Positions 17,083 through 25,605 are shown, numbered from the stretch's first letter. The stretch: 64,000 nt of DNA from Pseudomonadota bacterium (GCA_963204815.1 CAUJHQ010000061.1:1-64000); one strand, 5' to 3'. Program-made: numbers and translations. The notes: generated by a model from the sequence alone, not told the origin.

Positions 17083-18582
17083 TCAGCTCCGCTGGGCCGC
17101 CCCGAGGGGCTGAAGCGCCCCCTCGGGGGGCAGCGAACGGACGTGAGCTTGGGGGCTAATTTCCTGTCCTCTCACGGGGGTTGCCTTCCAGAAGTAGCGG
17201 CGGAAGCCGCGTTGGCGGTCGAAGTCCTTGATGCGGTAGACCATGCGCAGCGGCAGGCCGACCGCGAGTTCGCCGTTGTCGGCATCGGCGAACTCCATCA
17301 GCACGCGCGCGCCGTCGTCGAAGTCGACATGGCCGAACTGGAACGGCGGGTGCGGCGTGTAGGCCAGGAAGTCGGTGGTGTGCGACATGACCTTGGCGCG
17401 TGCATCGGCCAGGCTCACCGGGGCCTGCGTCTTCTGCGCCCGGCAGTCGGGGTTGACGCAGACGCCGGTGCGCGGGAACTGCACGGTGCCGCAGGCGCTG
17501 CAGCGGCCGCCTTCGAAGCGCGCGGCGCGCGCGTGGTCGCGCCAGGCGGCGGTGAGCGCGGTCTTGTTGTCCATCTCGGCGCGCATGCCCCATTCGAGGT
17601 CGATCTGGCCGCTGAAGGACAGGTACTTCATGTAGCTCGTCTCGGCCTTGCCTTCGGCCGGCACGCCGCCGGGGCAGGGCACTTCGGTGCGGCGCAGCAG
17701 CAGCGCGTCGCAGCCGCTGCCGAAGGCGGCGACGAGGATCAGCGCGCCCGGCGCCGCGCTGCGCAGCGCGATGTCGAGCATGGCCAGCGGCTGCGCGCTG
17801 CCGAGGTCGCCCACCGTCTCGTGTTCGGTCGACACCAGCGCCGTGGCGGGCACGCCGAGCTTCTTCGCGACCGCCTCGTTCACCTTCGCCAGCGGCGCCG
17901 GCATCACGAAGTGCGCCACGTCGGCGGCGGCGACGCCGGCCTCGGCGAGGCAGGCCTTCAGCGTGCCCAGCGCCACCTTCATGTAGCCCTCGTCGCGCAC
18001 CCAGCGTTCTTCCCAGCCGTAGTCGTGGTCGTGGCCGGCCTCGCGGAAGTGGTCGACGAGGTCGGCGTGCACGCCGCGGTGGGCGACGAACTGCGCGATC
18101 ACCGCGCCCGTGCCGACCCACGCGCCGGCGGCGCCGTCGCCCTGGATCATTTCCTGCGCGCTCGCCGGGCGCGGCGTGCGGCGCTCGGCGGCGAGCACCA
18201 GCGCGGCGGCGGGCTGGCGCAGCGCGGCGGCCAGTTCGGCCAGCGCGGCGCGCGAGGTCGACGCGACGTCGCGCAGCGCGGCGCCTTCGTCGAGGCCGAG
18301 CGCGGCGGCGACGATGCCGGCGTTCAGCCGGTCGGCGAAGGGCAGCGTGGTCGAGGCCAGCGTCAGCTGCGACACCGCGCCGGGGGCGAGCTGGCGCGCC
18401 GCCTCGACGGCCATCGTGACGACATCCTCGTCCCAATGGGCCATGGCGCGGCGGCCCTTGGCCAGGCCGCGCAGGCCGGGCGCCATCCAGCGGTGCAGCG
18501 CGAAGACCTCGCTGCGCTCCAGGCGCAGGCGCGGCACGTAGCGTGTGGTGGCGAGCAGGCCGTGTTCGGCGGTGGTGTTCAT
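17083..18582 (-). CDS. HMG-CoA-synthase-like domain fused to Zn-ribbon/OB-fold (DUF35)
   Basis: A 499-residue two-domain protein. Residues 1-335 have the thiolase-like HMG-CoA synthase fold (TEHETVGDLGSAQP, LILVAAFGSGCDALLLRR). Residues 350-480 are a DUF35 unit with a zinc ribbon Cys361-x2-Cys364-x10-Cys375-x4-Cys380 followed by an OB-fold. The HMGCS nucleophile Cys appears to be missing: the strand reads DVASTSRAAL (Ser108-Ser110) where a Cys is expected. It forms a two-gene operon with an active thiolase. By analogy with archaeal thiolase-HMGCS-DUF35 complexes and BbsAB/Ltp2-ChsH2, it may channel CoA substrates. The last ~24 residues are encoded by a GC-rich hairpin sequence. Confidence 0.85.
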   Translation of the reverse strand: MNTTAEHGLLATTRYVPRLRLERSEVFALHRWMAPGLRGLAKGRRAMAHWDEDVVTMAVEAARQLAPGAVSQLTLASTTLPFADRLNAGIVAAALGLDEGAALRDVASTSRAALAELAAALRQPAAALVLAAERRTPRPASAQEMIQGDGAAGAWVGTGAVIAQFVAHRGVHADLVDHFREAGHDHDYGWEERWVRDEGYMKVALGTLKACLAEAGVAAADVAHFVMPAPLAKVNEAVAKKLGVPATALVSTEHETVGDLGSAQPLAMLDIALRSAAPGALILVAAFGSGCDALLLRRTEVPCPGGVPAEGKAETSYMKYLSFSGQIDLEWGMRAEMDNKTALTAAWRDHARAARFEGGRCSACGTVQFPRTGVCVNPDCRAQKTQAPVSLADARAKVMSHTTDFLAYTPHPPFQFGHVDFDDGARVLMEFADADNGELAVGLPLRMVYRIKDFDRQRGFRRYFWKATPVRGQEISPQAHVRSLPPEGALQPLGAAQRS

Positions 18583-18635
18583 CGTGCTCCGGGACAGCCG
18601 ATCGGCGATGGGGGTTCAGTGTTTATGCTGTGACG

Positions 18636-18658
18636 CATGATACGCTAGCGAACGATAA
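18636..18658. promoter_or_regulatory. Operator in divergent promoter HMGCS-DUF35 / SDR
   Basis: An exact 23-bp copy of the badH operator (core TACGCTAGCGAACGATAA). It sits between HMGCS-DUF35 (start 18582, minus) and the SDR at 18743 (plus). GATAAT at 18653-18658 can serve as a rightward -10, and CATTAT on the other strand as a leftward -10, so one protein dimer could block both promoters. Confidence 0.65.
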
Positions 18659-18742
18659 TGGAACAAGACCCGGCACGGGCCGGCGGCACCGGGTTTTCCC
18701 AGGTTGGCCGCCATGGCCCCGGGGCCGGCGCGTGGAGAGCAC

Positions 18743-19657
18743 ATGAACAGGTTGCTGGAAGGCAAGGTGGCGCTGGTCACCGGGGGCGGGCGCGGCGTCG
18801 GGCGCGGCATCGCGCTGGCGCTGGCGGAGGCGGGCGCCAAGGTCGTCGTCAACGACCTCGGCGCCACGCTGGACGGGCAGGCGAGCGGCGAGCAGCCGGC
18901 GCACGAAGTGGCGGCCGCGATCGCGGCGCTCGGCGGCGAGGCGCTGGTCGACGGCGGCTCGGTCGCCGACTGGAACGCTGCGCACCGCATGGTCGAAGCC
19001 GCGGTCGAACGCTTCGGCCGCATCGACATCGTCGTCAACAACGCGGGCATCCTGCGCGACGTGATGTTCCACCGCATGAGCGAAGCCGAGTGGGACGCCG
19101 TGATCGCGGTGCACCTGAAGGGCACGTTCAACGTCAGCCGCGCCGCGGCACCGCACTTCAAGGCGCAGGGGGGTGGTGCGTTCGTGCACATGACGTCCAC
19201 CTCGGGCCTGATCGGCAACCTGGGCCAGGCCAACTACGCGGCGGCCAAGCTCGGCATCGTCGCGTTGTCGAAGTCGATCGCGATGGACATGGCGAAGTTC
19301 GGCGTGCGCTCGAACGCGGTCGCGCCGTTCGCCTGGACGCGCATGATCGACTCCATCCCGGCCGAGACGCCCGAGCAGAAGAAGCGGGTCGACGGCCTGA
19401 AGAAGCTGGTGCCGGAGAAGGTGGCGCCCTTCGTCGTCGCGCTGTGCGCCGACGCGGCGAAGGACGTGACCGGCCAGGTCTTCGGCGTGCGCAACAACGA
19501 GATCTACCTGTTCAGCCAGCCGCGGCCGGTGCGCACGGCGCACCGGGGCGAAGGCTGGACCCCCGAGTCCGTTCTGGAGACCGCCCTGCCGACCTTGCGC
19601 GCCGACTTCCACGCGCTCGACCGCTCGGCCGACGTCTTCACCTGGGACCCCGTCTGA
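18743..19657 (+). CDS. SDR, (R)-3-hydroxyacyl-CoA dehydrogenase (MFE2 type)
   Basis: A 304-residue SDR. GGGRGVGRGIALALAEAGAKVVVNDLG, VVNNAGILRD and the long insert before YAAAKLGIVALS match the N-terminal dehydrogenase domain of peroxisomal multifunctional enzyme type 2. It would oxidise a hydroxyacyl-CoA to the ketoacyl-CoA. AMDMAKFGVRSNAVAPFAWTRM is typical of this subgroup. I chose the ATG at 18743 with GGAGAG upstream over the 13-codon longer ORF. It is followed 32 bp later by BKACE, which would cleave a beta-keto product. Confidence 0.87.
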   Translation: MNRLLEGKVALVTGGGRGVGRGIALALAEAGAKVVVNDLGATLDGQASGEQPAHEVAAAIAALGGEALVDGGSVADWNAAHRMVEAAVERFGRIDIVVNNAGILRDVMFHRMSEAEWDAVIAVHLKGTFNVSRAAAPHFKAQGGGAFVHMTSTSGLIGNLGQANYAAAKLGIVALSKSIAMDMAKFGVRSNAVAPFAWTRMIDSIPAETPEQKKRVDGLKKLVPEKVAPFVVALCADAAKDVTGQVFGVRNNEIYLFSQPRPVRTAHRGEGWTPESVLETALPTLRADFHALDRSADVFTWDPV

Positions 19658-19689
19658 ATCACACTACACGCCGCCAAGGAGACACACGC

Positions 19690-20622
19690 ATGTCCGCACA
19701 GAAGAAGGTCATCATCACCTGCGCCGTCACCGGCGCGATCCACACGCCGTCGATGTCGCCGTACCTGCCGGTCACGGCGCAGGAGATCGCCGACGCCGCG
19801 GTCGGTGCCGTCGAGGCCGGCGCCGCCATCATCCACCTGCACGCACGCGACCCCGTCACCGGCAAGCCCGACCAGCGCCCCGAGGCCTTCGTGCCCTTCC
19901 TGAAGGACATCAAGGCGCGCTCGGACGCGGTGATCAACCTCACCACCGGCGGCTCGCCCTACATGACGGTGCAGGAACGCATGCTGCCGGCCAAGGTGCT
20001 GAAGCCCGAGGTGGCGTCGATGAACATGGGCACGATGAACTTCGGCCTGTTCCCGATGCTGCAGCGCTACAAGGAGTTCAAGCACGACTGGGAACGCCCG
20101 TACCTGGAAGGCAGCAAGGACCTGATCTTCCGCAACACCTACGGCGACCTCGAGACGGTGCTGACCGAACTGTCGGCGAACCAGACGCGCTACGAGTTCG
20201 AGTGCTACGACACCTCGCACCTGTACAACCTGGCCCACTTCGTCGACCGCGGCCTCGTGAAGGCGCCGTTCTTCGTGCAGACGGTGTTCGGCATCCTCGG
20301 CGGCATCGGCAGCCACCCGGACGACGTGATGCACATGAAGCGCACCGCCGACCGCCTGTTCGGCAAGGACTACCGCTGGTCGGTGCTGGGCGCCGGCCGG
20401 GCGCAGATGCCGATCGCGGCGATGTCGGCCTCGATGGGCGGCAACGTGCGCGTGGGCCTGGAAGACAGCCTGTGGATCGGCGCCGGCCAGCTGGCCAAGA
20501 CGAACGCCGAGCAGGTGCGCAAGGCGCGCGAGATCATCGAAGGCCTGGGCCTGCAGGTGGCGACGCCGGCCGAGGCGCGCGAGATCCTGGCGCTGAAGGG
20601 CAAGGACGCGGTCGCCTTCTGA
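19690..20622 (+). CDS. Beta-keto acid cleavage enzyme (BKACE, DUF849)
   Basis: A 310-residue TIM-barrel BKACE of the 3-keto-5-aminohexanoate cleavage family. The zinc-binding IIHLHARDP (His49, His51) is present, as are NLTTGGSP, the NMGTMNFG strand, GILGGIGSHPDDV and NVRVGLEDSLW with the conserved Glu. These enzymes condense a beta-keto acid with acetyl-CoA and cleave it to acetoacetate plus a new acyl-CoA. Here the ketoacid could come from the upstream SDR. A hairpin follows the stop. Confidence 0.92.
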   Translation: MSAQKKVIITCAVTGAIHTPSMSPYLPVTAQEIADAAVGAVEAGAAIIHLHARDPVTGKPDQRPEAFVPFLKDIKARSDAVINLTTGGSPYMTVQERMLPAKVLKPEVASMNMGTMNFGLFPMLQRYKEFKHDWERPYLEGSKDLIFRNTYGDLETVLTELSANQTRYEFECYDTSHLYNLAHFVDRGLVKAPFFVQTVFGILGGIGSHPDDVMHMKRTADRLFGKDYRWSVLGAGRAQMPIAAMSASMGGNVRVGLEDSLWIGAGQLAKTNAEQVRKAREIIEGLGLQVATPAEAREILALKGKDAVAF

Positions 20623-20650
20623 CCGGCCCCCGGCAGCCGCGGATGCGGGT

Positions 20651-20695
20651 TAGACCTGTGCCGGCGGGCGCCTCCGCGCCACCGGTGCAGGTCTA
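20651..20695. terminator. Hairpin after BKACE (terminator or operator)
   Basis: TAGACCTGTGCCGG and CCGGTGCAGGTCTA are near-perfect inverted arms (12 of 14 pairs) around a 17-nt GC-rich loop. It begins 28 bp after the BKACE stop and ends just before the MarR operator. There is no U-tract, so it may end transcription inefficiently or be a protein-binding site. Confidence 0.45.
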
Positions 20696-20696
20696 G

Positions 20697-20720
20697 AATG
20701 TACGCATCATTACAGTAACG
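20697..20720. promoter_or_regulatory. Putative operator upstream of marR
   Basis: AATGTACGCATCATTACAGTA has the GTACGC half-site and a degenerate second half (CAGTAAC). It is 31 bp before the MarR start. If it is a true member of the set, the regulator controls its own gene. Confidence 0.4.
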
Positions 20721-20750
20721 GGTCGACGCCTCGTCGCCGACGTTCACGGC

Positions 20751-21215
20751 ATGCCGACGGATCCGCACAGCATCGATTGGGAGCTTCGGCTCGGTTTCCT
20801 CATCCACGACGTCTCGCGCCTGCGGCGCAGCGCCTTCGACCGCTGCCTGAAGCCGCTGAACGTGACGCGCTCGCAGTGGTGGGTGCTGGCCTACCTGTCG
20901 CGCGAGGACGGCATGACGCAGAGCCAGCTCGCCGAGGAACTCGACCTCGGCAAGGTGGCGGTGGGCGGCCTCATCGACCGGCTGGAGAAATCAGGCCTCG
21001 TGCGCCGCGAGGCCGACGCCACCGACCGCCGCGTCAACCGCGTCTTCCTCGAGCCCAAGAGCAAGCAGCTCATCGCCAAGATGCGCAAGGTGAGCCACCG
21101 CATGAACGCGCAGATCCTCGAAGGCCTGGTCGACGAACGCCTCGAGAGCACCGCGCTCACGCTCGACCAGATGAAGCGCAACCTGCTCACCTACCTGCAG
21201 GGCAGCGAGATCTGA
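20751..21215 (+). CDS. MarR-family transcriptional regulator
   Basis: 154 residues with a standard MarR winged helix: LRLGFLIHDVSRLRRSAFDRCLKPLNVTRSQWWVLAYL, then MTQSQLAEELDLGKVAVGGLIDRLEKSGLVRRE (recognition helix) and the wing DATDRRVNRVFLEP. It is monocistronic, in the middle of the catabolic cluster, and has an operator-like site immediately upstream. It is the leading candidate for the repressor of the repeated GTACGSTAG operators, with acyl- or aroyl-CoA as likely inducer (inference). Confidence 0.93.
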   Translation: MPTDPHSIDWELRLGFLIHDVSRLRRSAFDRCLKPLNVTRSQWWVLAYLSREDGMTQSQLAEELDLGKVAVGGLIDRLEKSGLVRREADATDRRVNRVFLEPKSKQLIAKMRKVSHRMNAQILEGLVDERLESTALTLDQMKRNLLTYLQGSEI

Positions 21216-21229
21216 ACGCCTGCTCCGGG

Positions 21230-21282
21230 TTGACCACGATGCGCCGAGTCGCCCATAATCCATACAGTACGGTAGTGAACTA
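21230..21282 (+). promoter_or_regulatory. Promoter and operator of AliA-type ligase 1
   Basis: A -35 TTGACC (21230-21235), an 18-bp spacer and a -10 CATAAT (21254-21259), followed directly by the operator ATACAGTACGGTAGTGAACT (from 21262). The operator thus covers the transcription start. The identical arrangement precedes the paralogous ligase at 32344. Confidence 0.65.
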
Positions 21283-21337
21283 ATTCGGGCGCCACGGGAA
21301 TCCCTCCGCGGGCACGCCCGGCCCAGGAGCCCCCCGC

Positions 21338-22966
21338 ATGACCGCCGGTCGTTTCGATCCCGCCGCCCACGCCCGCGCCATGCGCGAAAGCGGCTTCTGG
21401 CTTGACAGCTCGTACGACGAATTCCTCGTCCGGGCCATCGCCGACACCCCCGACAAGCCGGCCCTGGTGGCCTACCGCGCCGACCGTGAGGGCGCGCGCC
21501 GCTTCAGCTGGCGCGAGTTCGGCGACCTCGTCGCGCGCTGCGCGGCCTCGCTGCGCGCACTCGGCGTGGGCGCGGGCGACATCGTCGGCGTGCAGCTGCC
21601 CAACTGGTGGGAGTTCGTCGTCGTCTCGCTCGCGTGCAACCGCATCGGCGCCGTCGTCAACCCGCTGATGCCGATCTTCCGCGAGCGCGAGATGGGTTAC
21701 ATGCTGGGCTTCGCCGAGGCCAAGGTGCTGGTCGTGCCCAGGTCGTTCCGCGGCTTCGACCACGCGGCAATGGGCCAGGCCTTGAAGCGCGACTGCCCGA
21801 AGCTGCAGCACGTGATCGTCGTCGACGGCGAGGGCGACGACAACTTCGACCGCCTGCTGCTGTCGGGCACGGCGCGCGTCGAACCCACGCCCAAGCGCCC
21901 GCTGCTCGCGCCCGACGCGATGGCGGTCGTGATGTTCACCTCCGGCACCACCGGCTCGCCGAAGGGCGTGATGCACTCGACGAACACGCTGATGGCCTGC
22001 AACCGGTCGCTCGCCGGGCGCTTTGGTCTCGCCACCGACGACGTGATGCTCGCCTGCTCGCCGCTCGGCCACATGACCGGCTACGCGGCGGTGATGCTGC
22101 TGGGCATCAGCCTCGGCTCCACCGTGGTGCTGCAGGACGTGTGGGAAGCGCGGCGCGGCGTGCAGATCATGGCGGACGAAGGCGTCAGCTACACCGCGGC
22201 GTCCACGCCCTTCCTGTCCGACATCTGCGAGGCGGTGGCCTCCGGCTCGCCGCGGCCGGCCAAGCTGCGCAACTTCCTGTGCGGCGGCGCGCCGATCCCG
22301 CCGGTGCTGATCGACCGCGCGGCGCGCGAGCTCGGCCTCACGGTGTGCTCGCTGTTCGGCATGACCGAGTCGCTGTCGAGCACGCTCACCGAGCCGGCGC
22401 GTGCGCACGAGAAATCGTCGACGACCGACGGCCGCGCGCTCGAAGGCGTGGGCGTCAAGGTCGTCGGCCACGACGGCAAGCCGCTGCCGGCCGGCCAGAC
22501 CGGCCGCCTGCTGGTGCGCGGCGCGCAGATGCTGATGGGCTACTACAAGCGCCCGGACATCGAGACCTTCGACGCCGAGGGCTGGTTCGACACCGGCGAC
22601 CTCGCCTACATGGACGACGAGGGCTACATCCGCATCAACGGCCGCACGAAGGACGTGCTGATCCGCGGCGGCGAGAACGTGCCGGTGGTCGAGATCGAGG
22701 CGCTGCTCTACAAGCACCCGTCGGTCGCCGCGGCGGCGCTCGTCGGCTACCCCGATGCGCGGCTGGGCGAACGCGGCTGCGCCTTCGTCGTGCTGCGCCC
22801 GGGCGCCAGCTTCACGCTCGACGACCTGCAGGCCTACATGGCCGAGTGCAAGGTCGCCAAGCAGTACTGGCCCGAGCGCGTGGAGGTCGTGGCCGACCTG
22901 CCGCGCACGCCCAGCGGCAAGATCCAGAAGTTCAAGCTGCGCGAAGTGGTGGCGAAGGCCGGATGA
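21338..22966 (+). CDS. Cyclohexanecarboxyl-CoA ligase-like acyl-CoA synthetase (AliA type), copy 1
   Basis: A 542-residue ANL enzyme. VQLPNWWEFVVV, NPLMPIFREREMGYMLGFAEAKVLVVP and FRGFDH are features I associate with AliA of R. palustris. Catalytic motifs are FTSGTTGSPKGV, FGMTESLSS, FDTGDLAYMDDEGYIRINGRTKDVLIRGGENV and TPSGKIQKFKLRE. It should activate an alicyclic carboxylate to its CoA ester, feeding BadH/BadI. The crotonase stop/start overlap (ATGA) couples it to the next gene. A close paralogue is at 32344. Confidence 0.85.
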   Translation: MTAGRFDPAAHARAMRESGFWLDSSYDEFLVRAIADTPDKPALVAYRADREGARRFSWREFGDLVARCAASLRALGVGAGDIVGVQLPNWWEFVVVSLACNRIGAVVNPLMPIFREREMGYMLGFAEAKVLVVPRSFRGFDHAAMGQALKRDCPKLQHVIVVDGEGDDNFDRLLLSGTARVEPTPKRPLLAPDAMAVVMFTSGTTGSPKGVMHSTNTLMACNRSLAGRFGLATDDVMLACSPLGHMTGYAAVMLLGISLGSTVVLQDVWEARRGVQIMADEGVSYTAASTPFLSDICEAVASGSPRPAKLRNFLCGGAPIPPVLIDRAARELGLTVCSLFGMTESLSSTLTEPARAHEKSSTTDGRALEGVGVKVVGHDGKPLPAGQTGRLLVRGAQMLMGYYKRPDIETFDAEGWFDTGDLAYMDDEGYIRINGRTKDVLIRGGENVPVVEIEALLYKHPSVAAAALVGYPDARLGERGCAFVVLRPGASFTLDDLQAYMAECKVAKQYWPERVEVVADLPRTPSGKIQKFKLREVVAKAG

Positions 22967-23760
22967 GCGACGCCCTCGTGCTCGAGCGGCAGGACGGCGG
23001 CATCGCCGTGCTGCGCCTGAACCGGCCGGCGGTGCTGAACGCGCTGACCGACGCGCTGGTCGACGAGCTGCACGCCGTGCTCGCCGACCTGGCGAACGAT
23101 GCCACGCTGCGCGTGCTGGTCCTCACCGGCACCGGCCGCGGCTTCTGCGCCGGCTTCGACCTCGGCGAAGCGGCCCACGCGCCAGACGAAGGCGAGCTCG
23201 GCCGCGCCACCGCCTGGACGGTGCGCCAGGAGCGTTTCGCCGGCCTGGTGCTGAAGCTGCGTGCGCTGCGCGCACCGGTGATCGCCGCCGTCAACGGCCT
23301 CGCCAACGGCGGTGGCCTGGCGCTCGCGCTCGGCGCCGAGATCCGCTACGCCGCTGCGTCGGCGCGTTTCAATGCCGCCTTCGTGAAGGTCGGCATGACC
23401 GGCTGCGACATGGGCGTCAGCTGGCTGCTGCCGCGCTGCGTGGGGCTGTCGCGCTCGTTCGAGATGCTGCTGACCGGGCGCCTGGTCGACGCTGCCGAGG
23501 CCGAGCGCATCGGCCTCGTCACCGCCACGGTGCCCGACGACCAGTTGCTGCCGCGCGCGCTGGCGACCGCGCGCGAGATCGCCGCGAACGACGCCTTCGG
23601 CGTCTGGATGACGAAGCGCGGCGGTTGGGCGAATGCCGAGGCGTCGAGCCTGCAGCAGGCCATCGAGCTGGAGAACCGCTCGCAGATCCTCGCGCAGTCG
23701 ACCGGCGGGCTTCAGCGCGCGGCCGAGGCGCTGCTGGCGCGCAAACGCAGCAAGGCGTAG
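22963..23760 (+). CDS. Enoyl-CoA hydratase/isomerase
   Basis: A 265-residue crotonase. GRGFCAGFDLGEA and AVNGLANGGGLALALGAEIRYAA build the oxyanion hole. The segment KVGMTGCDMGVSWLLPRCVG has Asp/Cys near the position of the second catalytic Glu, so it may act on an unusual enoyl-CoA. It is coupled to the AliA-type ligase, so it may fill the BadK-like hydration step (cyclohexene-carboxyl-CoA to 2-hydroxy form). Its 3' end overlaps the convergent ketopantoate-reductase-like gene by 49 bp. Confidence 0.87.
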   Translation: MSDALVLERQDGGIAVLRLNRPAVLNALTDALVDELHAVLADLANDATLRVLVLTGTGRGFCAGFDLGEAAHAPDEGELGRATAWTVRQERFAGLVLKLRALRAPVIAAVNGLANGGGLALALGAEIRYAAASARFNAAFVKVGMTGCDMGVSWLLPRCVGLSRSFEMLLTGRLVDAAEAERIGLVTATVPDDQLLPRALATAREIAANDAFGVWMTKRGGWANAEASSLQQAIELENRSQILAQSTGGLQRAAEALLARKRSKA

Positions 23761-24707
23761 ACCTCGTCGATCGTCGGCGTGGCCACGCCGGCCAGGTCGC
23801 GCATCGCGGCCACCGATTCGGTCAGCACGTCGATTTCCAGCGGCCGGCCGCGGTCCCAGTCCTGCAGCATCGACATGCGGTGCGCGCCGGCGTTGCGCGC
23901 GGCAGCGATGCGCTCGTCGGTGCTGATGGGCCAGTGGTCGACGCCCAGCGCCTCGGCGACGACCTCGGCCTCGCGCATCATGCGACGCACGATGGCCACG
24001 ACCTCGGGCGATGCGGTCAGCTTGTCGAGCGTGGCGCCGGTCAGCACCGCCAGCGGGTTCCAGCTCAGGCTGCTGATCATCTTGGCCCAGATCCAGGCGC
24101 GGATGTCGGGCACCACCTGCGCGTTCAGGCCGGCCGCGTTCATCGCGTCGGCCAGGCGCTGCAGGCGCGGGCTCGCCGTGCCGTCGGGTTCGCCGATCGG
24201 GAAGCGCAGCAGCTTGCCGTCGTGGTGGATCACGCCCGGCTCGGTGACTTCGGTCGCCACCCAGTAGACGCAGCCCAGCGCGCGCTCCGGCCCGAGCGTG
24301 CGCCACTGCGCGCCACCCGGGTCCAGGCGCTCGACCTGGCGCCCGCCATGCGCGCCGTCCAGCCCGTGGAAATACCAGTACGGGATGCCGGTCGTGGGGG
24401 GCACCACGCTGGTGTCGGGCCCCAGCAGCGAGGCCAGCGCCGGCAGTGCGTCGGCCAGCTGGTGCTGCTTCAGCGCGATGAAGACGATGTCCTGCGGGCC
24501 GAGGTCTTCGGCGCGGTCGGTCGCCTGCACGCGCGCCGCGACTTCGCCCTGCGGCGACACCACGCGCAGCCCGCGTTCGCGGATCGCCGCGAGGTGCGCG
24601 CCGCGCGCGACCACGCTGACCTCGACGCCGTCGACCCGCGCCAGGTGCGCGGCGACGAAGCCGCCGATGGCCCCGGCGCCGAAGATGCAGATTCGCGTGG
24701 GGCGCAT
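23712..24707 (-). CDS. 2-dehydropantoate 2-reductase (ApbA/PanE family)
   Basis: A 331-residue reductase with the N-terminal Rossmann motif ICIFGAGAIGGFVAAHL, the linker Lys region WAKMISSLSWNPLAVLTG and the C-terminal signature SMLQDWDRGRPLEIDVL. PanE homologues inside catabolic operons often reduce other 2-oxo acids. It is the last gene of the leftward Liv/SDR/MDR operon (13 bp from the hydratase), so a catabolic ketoacid is more likely than pantothenate synthesis. It overlaps the convergent crotonase end by 49 bp. Confidence 0.9.
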   Translation of the reverse strand: MRPTRICIFGAGAIGGFVAAHLARVDGVEVSVVARGAHLAAIRERGLRVVSPQGEVAARVQATDRAEDLGPQDIVFIALKQHQLADALPALASLLGPDTSVVPPTTGIPYWYFHGLDGAHGGRQVERLDPGGAQWRTLGPERALGCVYWVATEVTEPGVIHHDGKLLRFPIGEPDGTASPRLQRLADAMNAAGLNAQVVPDIRAWIWAKMISSLSWNPLAVLTGATLDKLTASPEVVAIVRRMMREAEVVAEALGVDHWPISTDERIAAARNAGAHRMSMLQDWDRGRPLEIDVLTESVAAMRDLAGVATPTIDEVYALLRLRASSASAAR

Positions 24708-24720
24708 GGCGCGGTTCCTT

Positions 24721-25605
24721 TCAGGGCGCGAGCGTGCAGAGGCCGCGGTCGAGCAGGCGCACGCCGCGTTCGACCGCGGTGCTGCGGAACTGCACGCGGC
24801 CGTGGCCGTCGTCGAACAGTTCGACGCGCACCGTGTCGCCGGGCAGGCCCGGCGACACGAATCGCGCGGCGATCGAGCGCACGCGCTCGGGGTGGCCCGG
24901 CGCGCAGGCCTTCAGCAGCGCGCGGCAGGCGCGGCCGAGGTTGTTCAGGCCGTGCGCGATGGGGCGCTCGAAACCGGCCTCGCGCGCGATGTCGGGGTCG
25001 GCGTGGATCGGCATCCAGTCCTGGCTGGCGACGCGGTAGAGCAGGGCGGACTGCGCCGAGGTGGCGTACTCCAGCACGGCGGTCGGCTGCGCGCCGTCGG
25101 CGATCAACGGCAGCGGCGCCGTCGCCGCAGCGGGGTCGCCCCAGTCGCCACAGCCGCCGTCGCCGCGCATGAACTGCACGCTCTGCAGGCTGGCGAGGTG
25201 CAGGCCGCTCGTGCGGTCGTACAGCTCGGTGTTCATCTGCAGCACGGCGCCGCGGCCGGCGCCCTTGTCCTGCACGCGCACCATGCGGTGCTGCGTGCGC
25301 ACCTGGCCGGCCGCCGGCAGCGGACGGTGCAGCTGCACGTGCTCTTCGCCGTGCAAGATGCGCTTCCAGTCGATGGCGAGCGCCGGGTCGTCCTGCCAGA
25401 AGGGCTGCCAGCCCAGGATCATGGCCTGCGAGGGCACCACCTGCTGCGGTCGCCCCGGCAGCGCTTCGTAGACGTAGGGCAGCTCGTCGGCATCCAGCGG
25501 GTCGCTGCCCATGCCGAGCGACAGCGCGTAGAGCAGGCTGTCGCGCGCCGTGTAGTCGTGGTCGGTGGGTGCGAAGTCCTGCCGGATGACGCGGTCGAGG
25601 TTCAT
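24721..25605 (-). CDS. MaoC double hot-dog hydratase (MFE2 hydratase-2 like)
   Basis: A 294-residue protein beginning MNLDRVIRQDFAPTDHDYTARDSLLYALSLG, the standard opening of eukaryote-type 2-enoyl-CoA hydratase 2. The C-terminal half has ASQDWMPIHADPDIAREAGFERPIAHGLNNLG, retaining Asp and His of the hydratase motif, although the usual Asn-Pro is Met-Pro. It would produce an (R)-3-hydroxyacyl-CoA for an SDR. The ATG overlaps the MDR stop (ATGA), so the 532-codon ORF in the track is not real. Confidence 0.88.
   Translation of the reverse strand: MNLDRVIRQDFAPTDHDYTARDSLLYALSLGMGSDPLDADELPYVYEALPGRPQQVVPSQAMILGWQPFWQDDPALAIDWKRILHGEEHVQLHRPLPAAGQVRTQHRMVRVQDKGAGRGAVLQMNTELYDRTSGLHLASLQSVQFMRGDGGCGDWGDPAAATAPLPLIADGAQPTAVLEYATSAQSALLYRVASQDWMPIHADPDIAREAGFERPIAHGLNNLGRACRALLKACAPGHPERVRSIAARFVSPGLPGDTVRVELFDDGHGRVQFRSTAVERGVRLLDRGLCTLAP

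Noticed and set aside
13982-17113. 1043-codon plus-strand ORF
   Set aside because: Runs out of frame through the ligase and antisense to the thiolase; no recognisable motif of its own.
23712-23760. Frameshift or misassembly causing a 49-bp gene overlap
   Set aside because: Both convergent proteins have natural C-termini; a similar convergent overlap exists at 55531-55564, so overlaps are normal in this compact genome.
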